From NCBI RefSeq assembly GCF_002366715.1, contig NZ_DFBS01000022.1:1-64000 (forward strand): a stretch of 64,000 bases of DNA. The letters run 5' to 3'. Positions 51,988 to 60,731 of the stretch are shown here, piece by piece (the first letter of the stretch is position 1; each line of letters starts with the position of its first letter). The stretch is from Halomonas sp. UBA3074. GTDB taxonomy: Bacteria > Pseudomonadota > Gammaproteobacteria > Pseudomonadales > Halomonadaceae. The notes beneath the pieces were generated by a model, which saw only the letters and a list, made by a program, of their open reading frames with translations, had not been told where the DNA came from and made no database searches. A program made the translations under genes and the position numbers.

Positions 51988-52000
51988 TGAGTATTTTTCA
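51988..52000. promoter_or_regulatory. Candidate MetR binding site
   Basis: TGAG-TATTT-TTCA matches the MetR consensus TGAANNNNNTTCA with one mismatch. It abuts the metR start in the metR/metE divergent region, so it could mediate both activation of metE and autoregulation. Confidence 0.55.
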
Positions 52001-52084
52001 TCTTTACTATTAGAAACTTTAGTTTGATTCACTAAGACGTGGTGCCCAGACTGTGCGAATTCATTCACGTTGGTAGAGTTCATC

Positions 52085-54382
52085 ATGACAGTTTCTCATA
52101 TTCTCGGCTATCCCCGTATCGGTGCTCAGCGCGAACTTAAAAAGGCCACTGAAGCATATTGGAAAGGCGACCTAACGCGTAACGAACTGGAAAGTACGGG
52201 CCGTGAGCTTCGTCTGCGTCACTGGAAGGCACAGCAAGAAGCGGGGCTGGATTTCGTGAGCGTGGGTGATTTCGCCTTTTATGATCAAGTGCTGAACGTA
52301 TCCGTCACGCTAGGCGCCGTGCCTGCCCGCTTTAATGCCCAGCACGAAGTGGCGGGGGGCAATATCGACCTCGACACCAGCTTTCGCATGGCCCGTGGCC
52401 GCGCGCCCAGCGGTGAGCCCGCCGCCGCCTGTGAAATGACTAAGTACTTCGACACTAACTACCACTACCTCGTCCCGGAACTGCACGAAGGGCAAACGTT
52501 TACACTGGCCTCTGACCGCCTGTTCGACGAAGTGGATGAGGCGTTACACGCGGGTTTTACCCCCAAAGTAACGCTAACCGGGCCGTTGACGTGGCTATGG
52601 CTGGGTAAAACCAAAGGAAATGATTTTGATCGTTTAACGCTGCTCGACAGCGTATTGAACGTGTATGGCGAAATATTATCGCGACTTGCGACCCAAGGCA
52701 TCGAGTGGGTGCAACTGGACGAGCCTGCGCTAGTGCAGGATCTACCGCTGTCTTGGCAGCAAGCGTTTGAGCGCGCCTACCACCGCTTGCAGGCGGCACC
52801 GCTAAAGCTGCTGTTAGCCACTTACTTTGGTGGCCTGGGTGACAACCTTTCATTGGCCACCCGCCTACCCGTCGCTGGTTTACACATTGACGCCGTGCGA
52901 GCGCCGCAACAAGTCGAGAGTGTGATCGACCGTCTTGGACCCCACCAAGTGCTATCCATTGGTTTTGTCGACGGCCGCAACATCTGGCGGGCCGACTTAG
53001 CCGCGTTGCGCGAACGCTTGCTGCCATTAAAAGTTCGCTTAGGGCAGCGGCTTTGGCTGGCGCCGAGCTGCTCGCTGCTGCATGTGCCGGTAGACCTGGC
53101 GCAGGAAAGCGAACTTGGTGAAGCGCTCGTGAGCTGGTTGGCGTTTGCCCAGCAGAAGCTGGCGGAAGTGGTTACCCTGGCGCGGCTGATTGATAACCGC
53201 GCAACACCTGAGGATGAGCAGCGTTTGGATGCTGCGACGCGAGCACTGGATGCTCGGCGCGAGTCGACGCGGATCCATCAAGCCGTGGTGAGCGAGCGGC
53301 TGGCGGCGATCACCGCTGCCGACAGCCAGCGGCAGGCGCCCTACGGTGTACGGGCTGAGTCTCAGCGCCGGGCGCTGAACCTACCGCTATTCCCGACCAC
53401 GACCATTGGGTCGTTCCCTCAAACCGATGCGATTCGTGCGGCGCGGCGCGCCTTTAAAGCCGGCGAGCTGTCATCAGCGGACTATGAAGCCCGGATGCAG
53501 GCCGAAATTGCCTACGCGGTGGAGCGCCAGGAAGCGTTGGATATTGACGTGCCGGTGCATGGCGAGGCCGAGCGCAACGATATGGTGGAGTACTTTGGCG
53601 AGCAGCTTGAAGGGTTTGCCTTTACCCGGTTTGGCTGGGTGCAGAGCTACGGTTCACGCTGTGTTAAGCCACCGGTTATTTTTGGTGACGTATCCCGCCC
53701 AGCCCCAATGACCGTTCGCTGGAGCCAATATGCCCAAACGCTGACCGCTAAACCCATGAAAGGCATGCTGACCGGGCCAGTCACGATACTGCAGTGGTCG
53801 TTTGTACGCGATGACCAGCCGCGGGAAACCACCTGCCGTCAGATTGCGCTGGCGCTGCGCGATGAGGTGCTGGATCTGGAAAACGCCGGGATCAACGTGA
53901 TTCAAATTGATGAGCCGGCCCTACGTGAGGGGCTGCCGCTGCGCCAGAGCGAGTGGCAGCGCTATCTGGATTGGGCTGTTGAGAGCTTCCAGCTAAGCGC
54001 GGCAGGTGTTGCGAATACCACGCAAATCCATACTCATATGTGTTACTCGGAATTCAACGACATCATCGGAGCGATTGCTGCGCTGGATGCCGACGTGATC
54101 ACCATCGAAACATCGCGCTCGGATATGCACCTGCTAGACGCCTTCCAGGACTTCGCATACCCCAACGAAATTGGCCCGGGCGTTTACGATATCCACACCC
54201 CTAATATTCCCGAGGTGAGCTGGATGGTCGATTTGATGGAAAAAGCCTTGGAGAAGATCCCCGCTGAACGGCTCTGGGTAAACCCGGACTGCGGGCTGAA
54301 AACGCGCGGATGGGCGGAAGTAGAGCCAGCGCTGGCGAATATGGTCGAAGCTGCCAAGGTATTGCGCCAACGCTATGCGTAA
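52085..54382 (+). CDS. metE: Cobalamin-independent methionine synthase
   Basis: MetE transfers a methyl group from 5-methyltetrahydropteroyl-triglutamate to homocysteine to form methionine. At 765 aa it is full length, with two barrels. The start MTVSHILGYPRIGAQRELK is typical. Zinc ligands are in HTHMCYSEFND and NPDCGLKTRGW. The ATG at 52085 fits the family; the frame opens five codons earlier. A perfect-palindrome terminator follows. Confidence 0.97.
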   Translation: MTVSHILGYPRIGAQRELKKATEAYWKGDLTRNELESTGRELRLRHWKAQQEAGLDFVSVGDFAFYDQVLNVSVTLGAVPARFNAQHEVAGGNIDLDTSFRMARGRAPSGEPAAACEMTKYFDTNYHYLVPELHEGQTFTLASDRLFDEVDEALHAGFTPKVTLTGPLTWLWLGKTKGNDFDRLTLLDSVLNVYGEILSRLATQGIEWVQLDEPALVQDLPLSWQQAFERAYHRLQAAPLKLLLATYFGGLGDNLSLATRLPVAGLHIDAVRAPQQVESVIDRLGPHQVLSIGFVDGRNIWRADLAALRERLLPLKVRLGQRLWLAPSCSLLHVPVDLAQESELGEALVSWLAFAQQKLAEVVTLARLIDNRATPEDEQRLDAATRALDARRESTRIHQAVVSERLAAITAADSQRQAPYGVRAESQRRALNLPLFPTTTIGSFPQTDAIRAARRAFKAGELSSADYEARMQAEIAYAVERQEALDIDVPVHGEAERNDMVEYFGEQLEGFAFTRFGWVQSYGSRCVKPPVIFGDVSRPAPMTVRWSQYAQTLTAKPMKGMLTGPVTILQWSFVRDDQPRETTCRQIALALRDEVLDLENAGINVIQIDEPALREGLPLRQSEWQRYLDWAVESFQLSAAGVANTTQIHTHMCYSEFNDIIGAIAALDADVITIETSRSDMHLLDAFQDFAYPNEIGPGVYDIHTPNIPEVSWMVDLMEKALEKIPAERLWVNPDCGLKTRGWAEVEPALANMVEAAKVLRQRYA

Positions 54383-54401
54383 ACAGCTAAAGAGAACCAT
54401 C

Positions 54402-54425
54402 AACCCCGCTTATAAGCGGGGTTTT
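54402..54425. terminator. Bidirectional terminator metE / ppk1
   Basis: AACCCCGCTTA and TAAGCGGGGTT form an 11-bp perfect palindrome followed by T residues, between the convergent metE and ppk1 genes. Confidence 0.88.
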
Positions 54426-54450
54426 GGTTTGTAAGCGAGCTTTGCGACGC

Positions 54451-56640
54451 TTAGCTTTTGGATGCGTAGGCGTAGAGCAGGGTTTCCTGGGCGCTGATGG
54501 CATCGCTCTTCCCGGGATCCTGTAGCTGGTAGCTGCCGTCGGTTTGCAGCAGCCAGCTCTGGCAGTTATCCACCATGTAGGTTTCCAGGTCCTTACGTAC
54601 ACGGGTGGCGAGCTTCTTATCCAGCAGCGGGAAGCACGTCTCAACCCGGTGAAACATATTGCGCGACATAAAGTCGGCGCTCGAGCACCAGATCTCGGGT
54701 TTGCCATCATTGTGAAAGTGGAACACACGGGTGTGTTCAAGCAGACGGCCAATAATGGAGCGAACGCGGATATTCTCAGAAACCCCCGGCACGCCCGGCT
54801 TCAAACAGCACATACCGCGAATAATCAGGTCGCACTCAACCCCCGCCTGAGACGCACGGTAGAGTGCTTTGATCAGTTTGGGTTCGGTTAGCGAGTTGCA
54901 CTTGATGATGATATGGGCGCGTTTACCCTTGCGCGCTATCTGCGCTTCCCGGTCAATCATTTCCACCAGTCGATCGTGCAGCGTGAAGGGCGCATGGAGC
55001 AAGGTGTCGATTTTACGCGCGCGGCCCATCCCCGAAAGCTGCTGAAACACTTTGTGCACATCGGCGCACAGCGCTTTATTAGCCGTCAGCAGGCTGTAAT
55101 CGGTATACAGTTTGGCGGTTTTGGAGTGATAGTTGCCGGTGCCGAGGTGCGCGTAGTAGCACAACTCGCCTTTTTCGCGACGCACGATATGCAGCATCTT
55201 GGCGTGGGTCTTGTAAGCCATGATCCCGTAAACCACAATGGCGCCCGCTTCCTGCAAGCGAGACGCCAACTGCAGGTTGTCGGCTTCATCGAAGCGTGCA
55301 CGCAGTTCAATGACCACGGTCACTTCTTTGCCTTGGCTGGCGGCTTCTACCAGGGCGCTAACGATAGGTGAGTCTGAGCCCGTGCGATAGAGCGTCTGCT
55401 TAATGGCCAACACATGGGGATCGCGGGCGGCTTCCCGCAGCAGATCTTCAATCGGCGTGAAGGACTGAAAAGGATGGTGCAGTAGGATGTCGTTCTTGGC
55501 GATGGCATCAAACAAACTGCCCGATTTGAGCGCTTTGGGGATGCTGGGCGTAAAGGGGCGATAGAGCAGTTCGGGGCGATCCACATCCCCCAGTACCGAC
55601 ATCATACGGGTTAAATTGACCGGCCCTTTCACGCGATACAGATCATCGCTCTCCAGCTCGAACTGGCGGAGTAGAAAGTTGGTGAGGTCATCGGGGCAAC
55701 TGTCGGCTACTTCTAAGCGTACGCCGCTGCCGTAGCGGCGCGCCAAAAGCTCACCGCGCAGCGCGGAGGCAAGGTCAGACACCTCCTCGGGATCGACACT
55801 CATATCCGCGTTGCGGGTCAAACGGAACTGGTAACAGCCGCGCACGCGCATACCAGGGAAAAGTTCGTCGGCATGGGCATGGATCATTGAAGAGAGAAAA
55901 ACATACTCGGAGAAACCCTCTTCACATAGCTCCTTCGGCAGCGCCATTAAGCGGGGGAGCGAGCGAGGTGCCGGTAGAATCGCCATCCCCCCCGCGCGAC
56001 CAAAGGCGTCTTTACCTTCCAGTTCGACGATAAAATTGAGGCTTTTGTTGACCAGCCGCGGGAAGGGGTGGGAAGGGTCTAAGCCGATAGGGCTGATGAC
56101 CGGCATGATTTCATTGTCGAAGAAGTCGCGTGCCCAGGCTTTTTGCTGTTCTGTCCACTGGTCACGCCGCCGGAAGCGCAGCCCCTGGGTTTCCAACGCT
56201 GGCAAAAGTGTGTCGTTGAGAATTTCGTACTGACGGACGATCTGCGCATGGGCGACTTGTGAAATTTCCGCCAATACGGCTTTGGGCAGGCGGCCATCGG
56301 CGGCGGTGGTGTCGTCGCCAAGAGCGATCTGGTGTTTTAACCCGGCAACGCGAATTTCAAAGAACTCATCCATGTTGGATGAGAAAATCAGCAAAAACAT
56401 CAACCGGTTGAGCAGCGGGTGGGCGTCGTCCAGCGCTTGTTCCAAAACCCGGATATTGAACTGAAGATGCGAAAGCTCTCGGTTGAAGTAGAGCTGAGTG
56501 TCGTCCAGGTCGGTTTCAGGCTGTGCGTCACGTGCTTGAACGCCAGTAGGCGTGCGGTTGATACGCAGTGGCATATCTCCATCGCTGCTGGTTTGATCAG
56601 TAGACGATAGTGATAATGAATCTGCTGCTTGCTCGTCCAT
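54451..56640 (-). CDS. ppk1: Polyphosphate kinase 1
   Basis: Ppk1 makes long-chain polyphosphate from ATP. The 729-aa length fits the family. Early residues are low-complexity (SLSLSSTDQTSSDGD). The N-terminal domain begins YFNRELSHLQFNIRVLEQA. The autophosphorylated His lies in YAHLGTGNYHSKTAKLYTDYSLLT, and ATP-binding residues surround it. A second catalytic segment is RSIIGRLLEHTRVFHF. It stands 121 bp downstream of hemB, so it may be co-transcribed or have its own promoter. Confidence 0.96.
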   Translation of the reverse strand: MDEQAADSLSLSSTDQTSSDGDMPLRINRTPTGVQARDAQPETDLDDTQLYFNRELSHLQFNIRVLEQALDDAHPLLNRLMFLLIFSSNMDEFFEIRVAGLKHQIALGDDTTAADGRLPKAVLAEISQVAHAQIVRQYEILNDTLLPALETQGLRFRRRDQWTEQQKAWARDFFDNEIMPVISPIGLDPSHPFPRLVNKSLNFIVELEGKDAFGRAGGMAILPAPRSLPRLMALPKELCEEGFSEYVFLSSMIHAHADELFPGMRVRGCYQFRLTRNADMSVDPEEVSDLASALRGELLARRYGSGVRLEVADSCPDDLTNFLLRQFELESDDLYRVKGPVNLTRMMSVLGDVDRPELLYRPFTPSIPKALKSGSLFDAIAKNDILLHHPFQSFTPIEDLLREAARDPHVLAIKQTLYRTGSDSPIVSALVEAASQGKEVTVVIELRARFDEADNLQLASRLQEAGAIVVYGIMAYKTHAKMLHIVRREKGELCYYAHLGTGNYHSKTAKLYTDYSLLTANKALCADVHKVFQQLSGMGRARKIDTLLHAPFTLHDRLVEMIDREAQIARKGKRAHIIIKCNSLTEPKLIKALYRASQAGVECDLIIRGMCCLKPGVPGVSENIRVRSIIGRLLEHTRVFHFHNDGKPEIWCSSADFMSRNMFHRVETCFPLLDKKLATRVRKDLETYMVDNCQSWLLQTDGSYQLQDPGKSDAISAQETLLYAYASKS

Positions 56641-56714
56641 GGTGGATCTCCCCGCGTCGATGGCTCGAAGGTATCATAGCCTGATACTTGTATAGGACGT
56701 GAGTATGCAGGGAG

Positions 56715-56755
56715 AAGATGACAAACAAGTGTCACCTTGCTGTCATCTTTGTCAC
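56715..56755. promoter_or_regulatory. Hairpin / TGTCA repeats between hemB and ppk1
   Basis: AAGATGACA and TGTCATCTT form a 9-bp inverted repeat around a second CAAG/CTTG pair. The same DNA has TGTCA at 56730 and 56741, an 11-bp period like a Pho box. It could end hemB transcription or bind a phosphate regulator. Confidence 0.4.
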
Positions 56756-56761
56756 GGCCGT

Positions 56762-57772
56762 TTAGTGGCGCTGCAGTAAACGTGCTGCCTCCAAAGCAAA
56801 ATAGGTCAAAATCCCATCGGCCCCTGCGCGTTTGAAACACATCAACGATTCTAAGATGACGGGTTCCGCTTCTAGCCAGCCATTGTCGAAAGCAGCACGG
56901 TGCATGGCGTACTCACCGCTGACCTGGTAGGCGAACGTTGGCACTTTGAGCTCGGCTTTCACGCGGCGAACGACATCCAGGTAGGGCATACCGGGTTTGA
57001 CCATCACCATATCGGCGCCTTCGGCGATATCCATGGCGACTTCGTGCAGCGCTTCATCGCTATTGGCCGGGTCCATCTGATAAGTGCGCTTGTCGGCCTT
57101 GCCCAAGTTAGTCGCTGAACCGACGGCATCACGAAACGGGCCGTAGTAGTGGGATGCGTACTTAGCGCTATAGGCCATGATTTTGACGTTGTGAAGGTGT
57201 TCCTGCTCCAGAACTTGGCGAATGGCCCCAATACGTCCATCCATCATATCGGAAGGCGCCACGACGTCGGCGCCCGCTTCGGCATGCGAAAGGGCCTGTT
57301 TAAGCAGCGTGTCTACCGTACGGTCATTTTGTACGTAACCCTGCTCATCGAGAATGCCATCCTGACCGTGGCTGGTGTACGGGTCTAACGCTACGTCCGT
57401 GATGATCCCCAGCTCAGGCAGGGCGGCTTTCAGGGCGCGTACGCTGCGCTGCACCAAGCCGCTGGCGCTATAGGCCTCTTCGGCGAGTTCTGTTTTTTGC
57501 TCGGCGCCCACCACGGGGAATAGCGCTAACGCGGGAATGCCGAGTTGATAGGCTTCACGAGCTTGCTCAATCAACAGGTCGATAGAGAGTCGCTCAACGC
57601 CGGGCATAGACGCCACCGCTTCACGCTGGTTTTCGCCTTCCAATACAAATACCGGCAGGATCAGGTCGGCGGGGCTTAGGCTGTTCTCTTGCATCAGGCG
57701 GCGTGAGAAATCATCGCGGCGCATACGGCGCATGCGCGTGGCAGGAAAGTGACGAGGAGTGGGAGTGCTCAA
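56762..57772 (-). CDS. hemB: Delta-aminolevulinic acid dehydratase (porphobilinogen synthase)
   Basis: HemB condenses two 5-aminolevulinate molecules to porphobilinogen for haem and related tetrapyrroles. The 336-aa protein has both Schiff-base lysines, in IMAYSAKYASHYYGPF and MVMVKPGMPYLD. DVALDPYTSHGQDG replaces the cysteine-rich zinc site, which marks the magnesium-type enzyme as in Pseudomonas. The gene is divergent from elbB. Confidence 0.96.
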   Translation of the reverse strand: MSTPTPRHFPATRMRRMRRDDFSRRLMQENSLSPADLILPVFVLEGENQREAVASMPGVERLSIDLLIEQAREAYQLGIPALALFPVVGAEQKTELAEEAYSASGLVQRSVRALKAALPELGIITDVALDPYTSHGQDGILDEQGYVQNDRTVDTLLKQALSHAEAGADVVAPSDMMDGRIGAIRQVLEQEHLHNVKIMAYSAKYASHYYGPFRDAVGSATNLGKADKRTYQMDPANSDEALHEVAMDIAEGADMVMVKPGMPYLDVVRRVKAELKVPTFAYQVSGEYAMHRAAFDNGWLEAEPVILESLMCFKRAGADGILTYFALEAARLLQRH

Positions 57773-57940
57773 AGGTTGTCTCCAGTAAGGATCGCAAATA
57801 GGGGTGCCCGAAGGCCTGTAGGAAGTATATCAGCCATGCCCTGCGGCGAAAGCCGTCTTGTGGCGACAAGGCAGACTGACTAAAGTGAGCAATTGCTTTG
57901 CTGTATTGCGATCGGCAGACCCTGGGATAAGGAGATAGGC

Positions 57941-58600
57941 ATGACCAAACAGGTGGCGGTGATTTTAGCCGGCTGCGGTGTTTATGATGGCTCAGAGATA
58001 TATGAGACCACGCTAACGCTGCTGCGCTTGGATCAGTTGGGCATTGATTACCACTGTTTTGCCCCGGACATAGAACAGCATCATGTCATCAATCATCTGA
58101 CGCAAGAAGTAGCGGAGGGTGAGCAACGTAATGTGCTGCAGGAGTCTGCTCGCTTGGCACGAGGGAACATTCGCCCGTTGGGCGAGCTTAATGCTGATCA
58201 CTTCGATGCGGTGATCGTGCCCGGCGGTTTTGGTGTCGCCAAGAACCTGTCTGACTTTGCCACGGCCAGCGATAATATGCAGGTGCTGGAGACATTGAAA
58301 GACGCCTTGACCGGCTTTCGCGACGATGCCAAGCCGATTGGCTTGATGTGCATTTCACCGGTGTTGGTGCCCCGGCTATTGGGCGACGGCATTGCGGTGA
58401 CGGTGGGTAATGACCCGGCGGTCTCCGGGGCAATCAGTGCCATGGGCGGGCTGCATCGTAGCTGCAGCGTCGAAGATATCGTGGTGGATTTCGAGCACCG
58501 CGTGGTGACCACGCCAGCTTACATGTTGGCAACGCGCATCAGTGAAGCAGCCACGGGTATTTTTAAGTTGGTGGATCGTATCGCTGAAATGATGGCGTAA
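57941..58600 (+). CDS. elbB: Isoprenoid biosynthesis-linked glyoxalase ElbB
   Basis: This 219-aa protein of the DJ-1/PfpI (class I glutamine amidotransferase-like) superfamily matches ElbB, which has been reported as a glyoxalase. The N-terminus reads VAVILAGCGVYDGSEIYE, with VIVPGGFGVAKNLSDFA, and LMCISPVLVPRLLG carries the nucleophilic Cys. The ATG at 57941 has AAGGAGATAGGC upstream, so it is preferred over the frame opening at 57893. It is divergent from hemB and ends at a strong terminator. Confidence 0.92.
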   Translation: MTKQVAVILAGCGVYDGSEIYETTLTLLRLDQLGIDYHCFAPDIEQHHVINHLTQEVAEGEQRNVLQESARLARGNIRPLGELNADHFDAVIVPGGFGVAKNLSDFATASDNMQVLETLKDALTGFRDDAKPIGLMCISPVLVPRLLGDGIAVTVGNDPAVSGAISAMGGLHRSCSVEDIVVDFEHRVVTTPAYMLATRISEAATGIFKLVDRIAEMMA

Positions 58601-58639
58601 TCCGCGCCGCTATCGCCACGAAGGTTAAGCCTCAACGAC

Positions 58640-58674
58640 AACGCCGCCGCCATCAATGATGGCGGCGGCGTTTT
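58640..58674. terminator. Bidirectional terminator elbB / tatC
   Basis: A 16-bp perfect stem (AACGCCGCCGCCATCA / TGATGGCGGCGGCGTT) around one base is followed by TTTT. It lies between the convergent elbB gene and the end of the ubi-tat operon. Confidence 0.9.
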
Positions 58675-58692
58675 AATGCGAGTACTCGCTTT

Positions 58693-59484
58693 TTAGTGCT
58701 CGGCTTCCCGCTCTTCCGCCGCCTCTTTTTCGGCTTTGCATTTACGTACTAAGCGGCCAAACAGCAGTCCAACTTCGTAAAGCAGATACATGGGGATTGC
58801 CAGCAGGCTCTGGGAAATCACGTCGGGCGGCGTCAAGAGCATGCCGATAACAAAGCAGCCCAAAAGAATATACGGCCGTTTTTTAGACAGACTTTCTACC
58901 GTCGTCGCGCCAGAGAGGATCAGCAAGAAGGTGGCAATCGGTATTTCAAACGCCACCCCGAAAGCAAAAAACAGTTTGAGAACGAAATTTAAATACTGGT
59001 TGATGTCGGTCATCACCGCGACGTTTTCCGGCCCGGTTTGAGTGAAAAACTCAAAGAGCAGTGGAAAGACCACGTAGTAGGCAAAGGCCGCCCCACCGTA
59101 GAACAGTGCAATGCTCGAGACCAGAATCGGAATCGCCAGCGCTTTCTCATTATCGTAAAGCCCCGGCGCGATGAATGCCCAAGCTTGATGTAGCACAAAG
59201 GGAACCGCGATAAACACGGCAACCACTAGCGTCAACTTGAAAGGCGCCAAGAATGGCGAAGCCACTTCCGTGGCAATCATCTGCGACCCTTCGGGCAGCA
59301 GATCCATTAACGGATCCGCCACGAAGGTATAGATGTCATTGGCAAAGGCATAGAGGCCCAGAAAGATCACCAGGATCACAATCACTGCACGCATAAGCCG
59401 TGAGCGCAGTTCTATTAGGTGTTCAATCAGCGGCGCCTGGCTCTGTTCGTCACGCTGCTCCTTTGAATCGTCAGACATACTCAT
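58693..59484 (-). CDS. tatC: Twin-arginine translocase subunit TatC
   Basis: TatC is the 263-aa, six-helix receptor for twin-arginine signal peptides, exporting folded proteins across the inner membrane. APLIEHLIELRSRLMRAVIVI is the conserved N-terminal segment, and the first periplasmic loop carries FVADPLMDLLPEGSQMIA. It overlaps the tatB stop by four bases and is the last gene of the operon. Confidence 0.96.
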   Translation of the reverse strand: MSMSDDSKEQRDEQSQAPLIEHLIELRSRLMRAVIVILVIFLGLYAFANDIYTFVADPLMDLLPEGSQMIATEVASPFLAPFKLTLVVAVFIAVPFVLHQAWAFIAPGLYDNEKALAIPILVSSIALFYGGAAFAYYVVFPLLFEFFTQTGPENVAVMTDINQYLNFVLKLFFAFGVAFEIPIATFLLILSGATTVESLSKKRPYILLGCFVIGMLLTPPDVISQSLLAIPMYLLYEVGLLFGRLVRKCKAEKEAAEEREAEH

Positions 59485-59972
59485 TGGTGGTTACGATCCT
59501 TATTCAATGCAGCCTGGTCAGATCCAGTCGTTTCAGTTGCCGTTGCGGTGTCGGACGCTGCCGAGGAGGACGATGAATCGGGGGCAGGCGTCTCTTCGCG
59601 CACTGTCTCCAGGGCATCGTCCAACCGGGAGCTCGCCTGGGCGACACGACGCGCCGTCTCGCTCTGCGTTTTACCGCCAGACGGCGTAGAGGATGAAGCC
59701 TCGCGATCGGGCGTATCAGCAATGCTCTCGACATCGAGCTTGGCTTTTTTCAAGCTGTCGTCGAGCTTCTTATGCTGCTCGTTGAGCTTTTGGCGTAGCT
59801 CTTCAGCTTCAAGCTGAGCGCTAATCTCGCGCTGCATACCGGATACCGTGCGCTTTATTTTGCCTATCCACATGCCCGTCGTGCGGGCAGCCCGGGGCAG
59901 CCGCTCTGGGCCAAGCACCAATAGCCCGACGATGCCAATGAGCATCAGTTCAAGAAAGCCGATATCCAGCAT
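59481..59972 (-). CDS. tatB: Twin-arginine translocase subunit TatB
   Basis: TatB, 163 aa, has one N-terminal membrane helix (MLDIGFLELMLIGIVGLLVLGPERLP) followed by an amphipathic helix. A Ser/Ala/Thr-rich, probably unstructured tail follows. It cooperates with TatC in binding substrate. It sits four bases after the tatA gene. Confidence 0.95.
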   Translation of the reverse strand: MLDIGFLELMLIGIVGLLVLGPERLPRAARTTGMWIGKIKRTVSGMQREISAQLEAEELRQKLNEQHKKLDDSLKKAKLDVESIADTPDREASSSTPSGGKTQSETARRVAQASSRLDDALETVREETPAPDSSSSSAASDTATATETTGSDQAALNKDRNHQ

Positions 59973-59975
59973 GGT

Positions 59976-60248
59976 TTATTTGCGCTCTTCGTGACGGTCG
60001 TTGGCGGCCTGTTTCTCTTCCGCTTTCACGTCGTAAGTGTTGCCAGGCTCTTCATGGCTCACTTTGGCATGCGGAGCGTCGTCTTTGTCGCCCTCTTTAT
60101 TTTTTTCTTCATCGTGCATGGCTTTCTTGAAGCCTTTAACCGCCCCGCCTAGGTCGGTGCCCACGTTACGCAGTTTTTTGGTGCCGAAAACCAGGATGAT
60201 AATGCCCAGAACAATCAGCAACTGCCAAATACTAATACCACCTAACAT
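59976..60248 (-). CDS. tatA: Twin-arginine translocase subunit TatA
   Basis: TatA, 90 aa from the ATG at 60248, oligomerises to form the protein-conducting channel. The helix ISIWQLLIVLGIIILVFGTKKLR and the amphipathic NVGTDLGGAVKGFKKAM segment are canonical. A charged tail rich in Lys, Glu and Asp follows. The ATG at 60254 lies too close to the GAGGAA site. Confidence 0.95.
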   Translation of the reverse strand: MLGGISIWQLLIVLGIIILVFGTKKLRNVGTDLGGAVKGFKKAMHDEEKNKEGDKDDAPHAKVSHEEPGNTYDVKAEEKQAANDRHEERK

Positions 60249-60322
60249 ATGCATTTCCTCATGGGAAGATTGACTATCTTTTGTCTAGCTAGGTGACCGC
60301 TCGGCCACTGTTTATTAAGCCG

Positions 60323-60700
60323 CTATGGCTGACGAGACGCTTTTTCATCGTGCCCCGACGTACCCACGCGCCGTGCCAGTTCGTCTAAAACAGCTTGATG
60401 ATCCATCCCCAGGTGCGACAGCATCACTAAGCTGTGAAACCACAGATCGGCGGTTTCAGCAATCACCGCTTGGCGCTCGCTTTCGCCGCCGTGTTCAGCA
60501 TCCTTGGCTGCTAGCACGGTTTCGGTTGCTTCTTCACCGACCTTTTCGAGTATCTTGTTCAAACCCTTATGATGCAAGGAGGCAACATAAGATTCTTCTG
60601 CTGCGGCGTGGCGCCGCTGCTTTAATACCTCATTGAGAGTATCCAGCACGGATACCGGGTGAGTCGACAAATTGTTAGCCGAGAATTCATTGCTGTCCAT
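60323..60700 (-). CDS. hisE: Phosphoribosyl-ATP pyrophosphatase
   Basis: HisE removes pyrophosphate from phosphoribosyl-ATP in histidine synthesis. The 125-aa protein has the MazG-like metal-binding helices KVGEEATETVLAAKD and ETADLWFHSLVML. In Pseudomonas hisI lies between ubiB and hisE; here only 31 bases separate them, so hisI must be elsewhere. The gene is followed by tatA after about 70 bp. Confidence 0.95.
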   Translation of the reverse strand: MDSNEFSANNLSTHPVSVLDTLNEVLKQRRHAAAEESYVASLHHKGLNKILEKVGEEATETVLAAKDAEHGGESERQAVIAETADLWFHSLVMLSHLGMDHQAVLDELARRVGTSGHDEKASRQP

Positions 60701-60731
60701 GGAAATCCTTATAACCGGTTAATGCATCACG

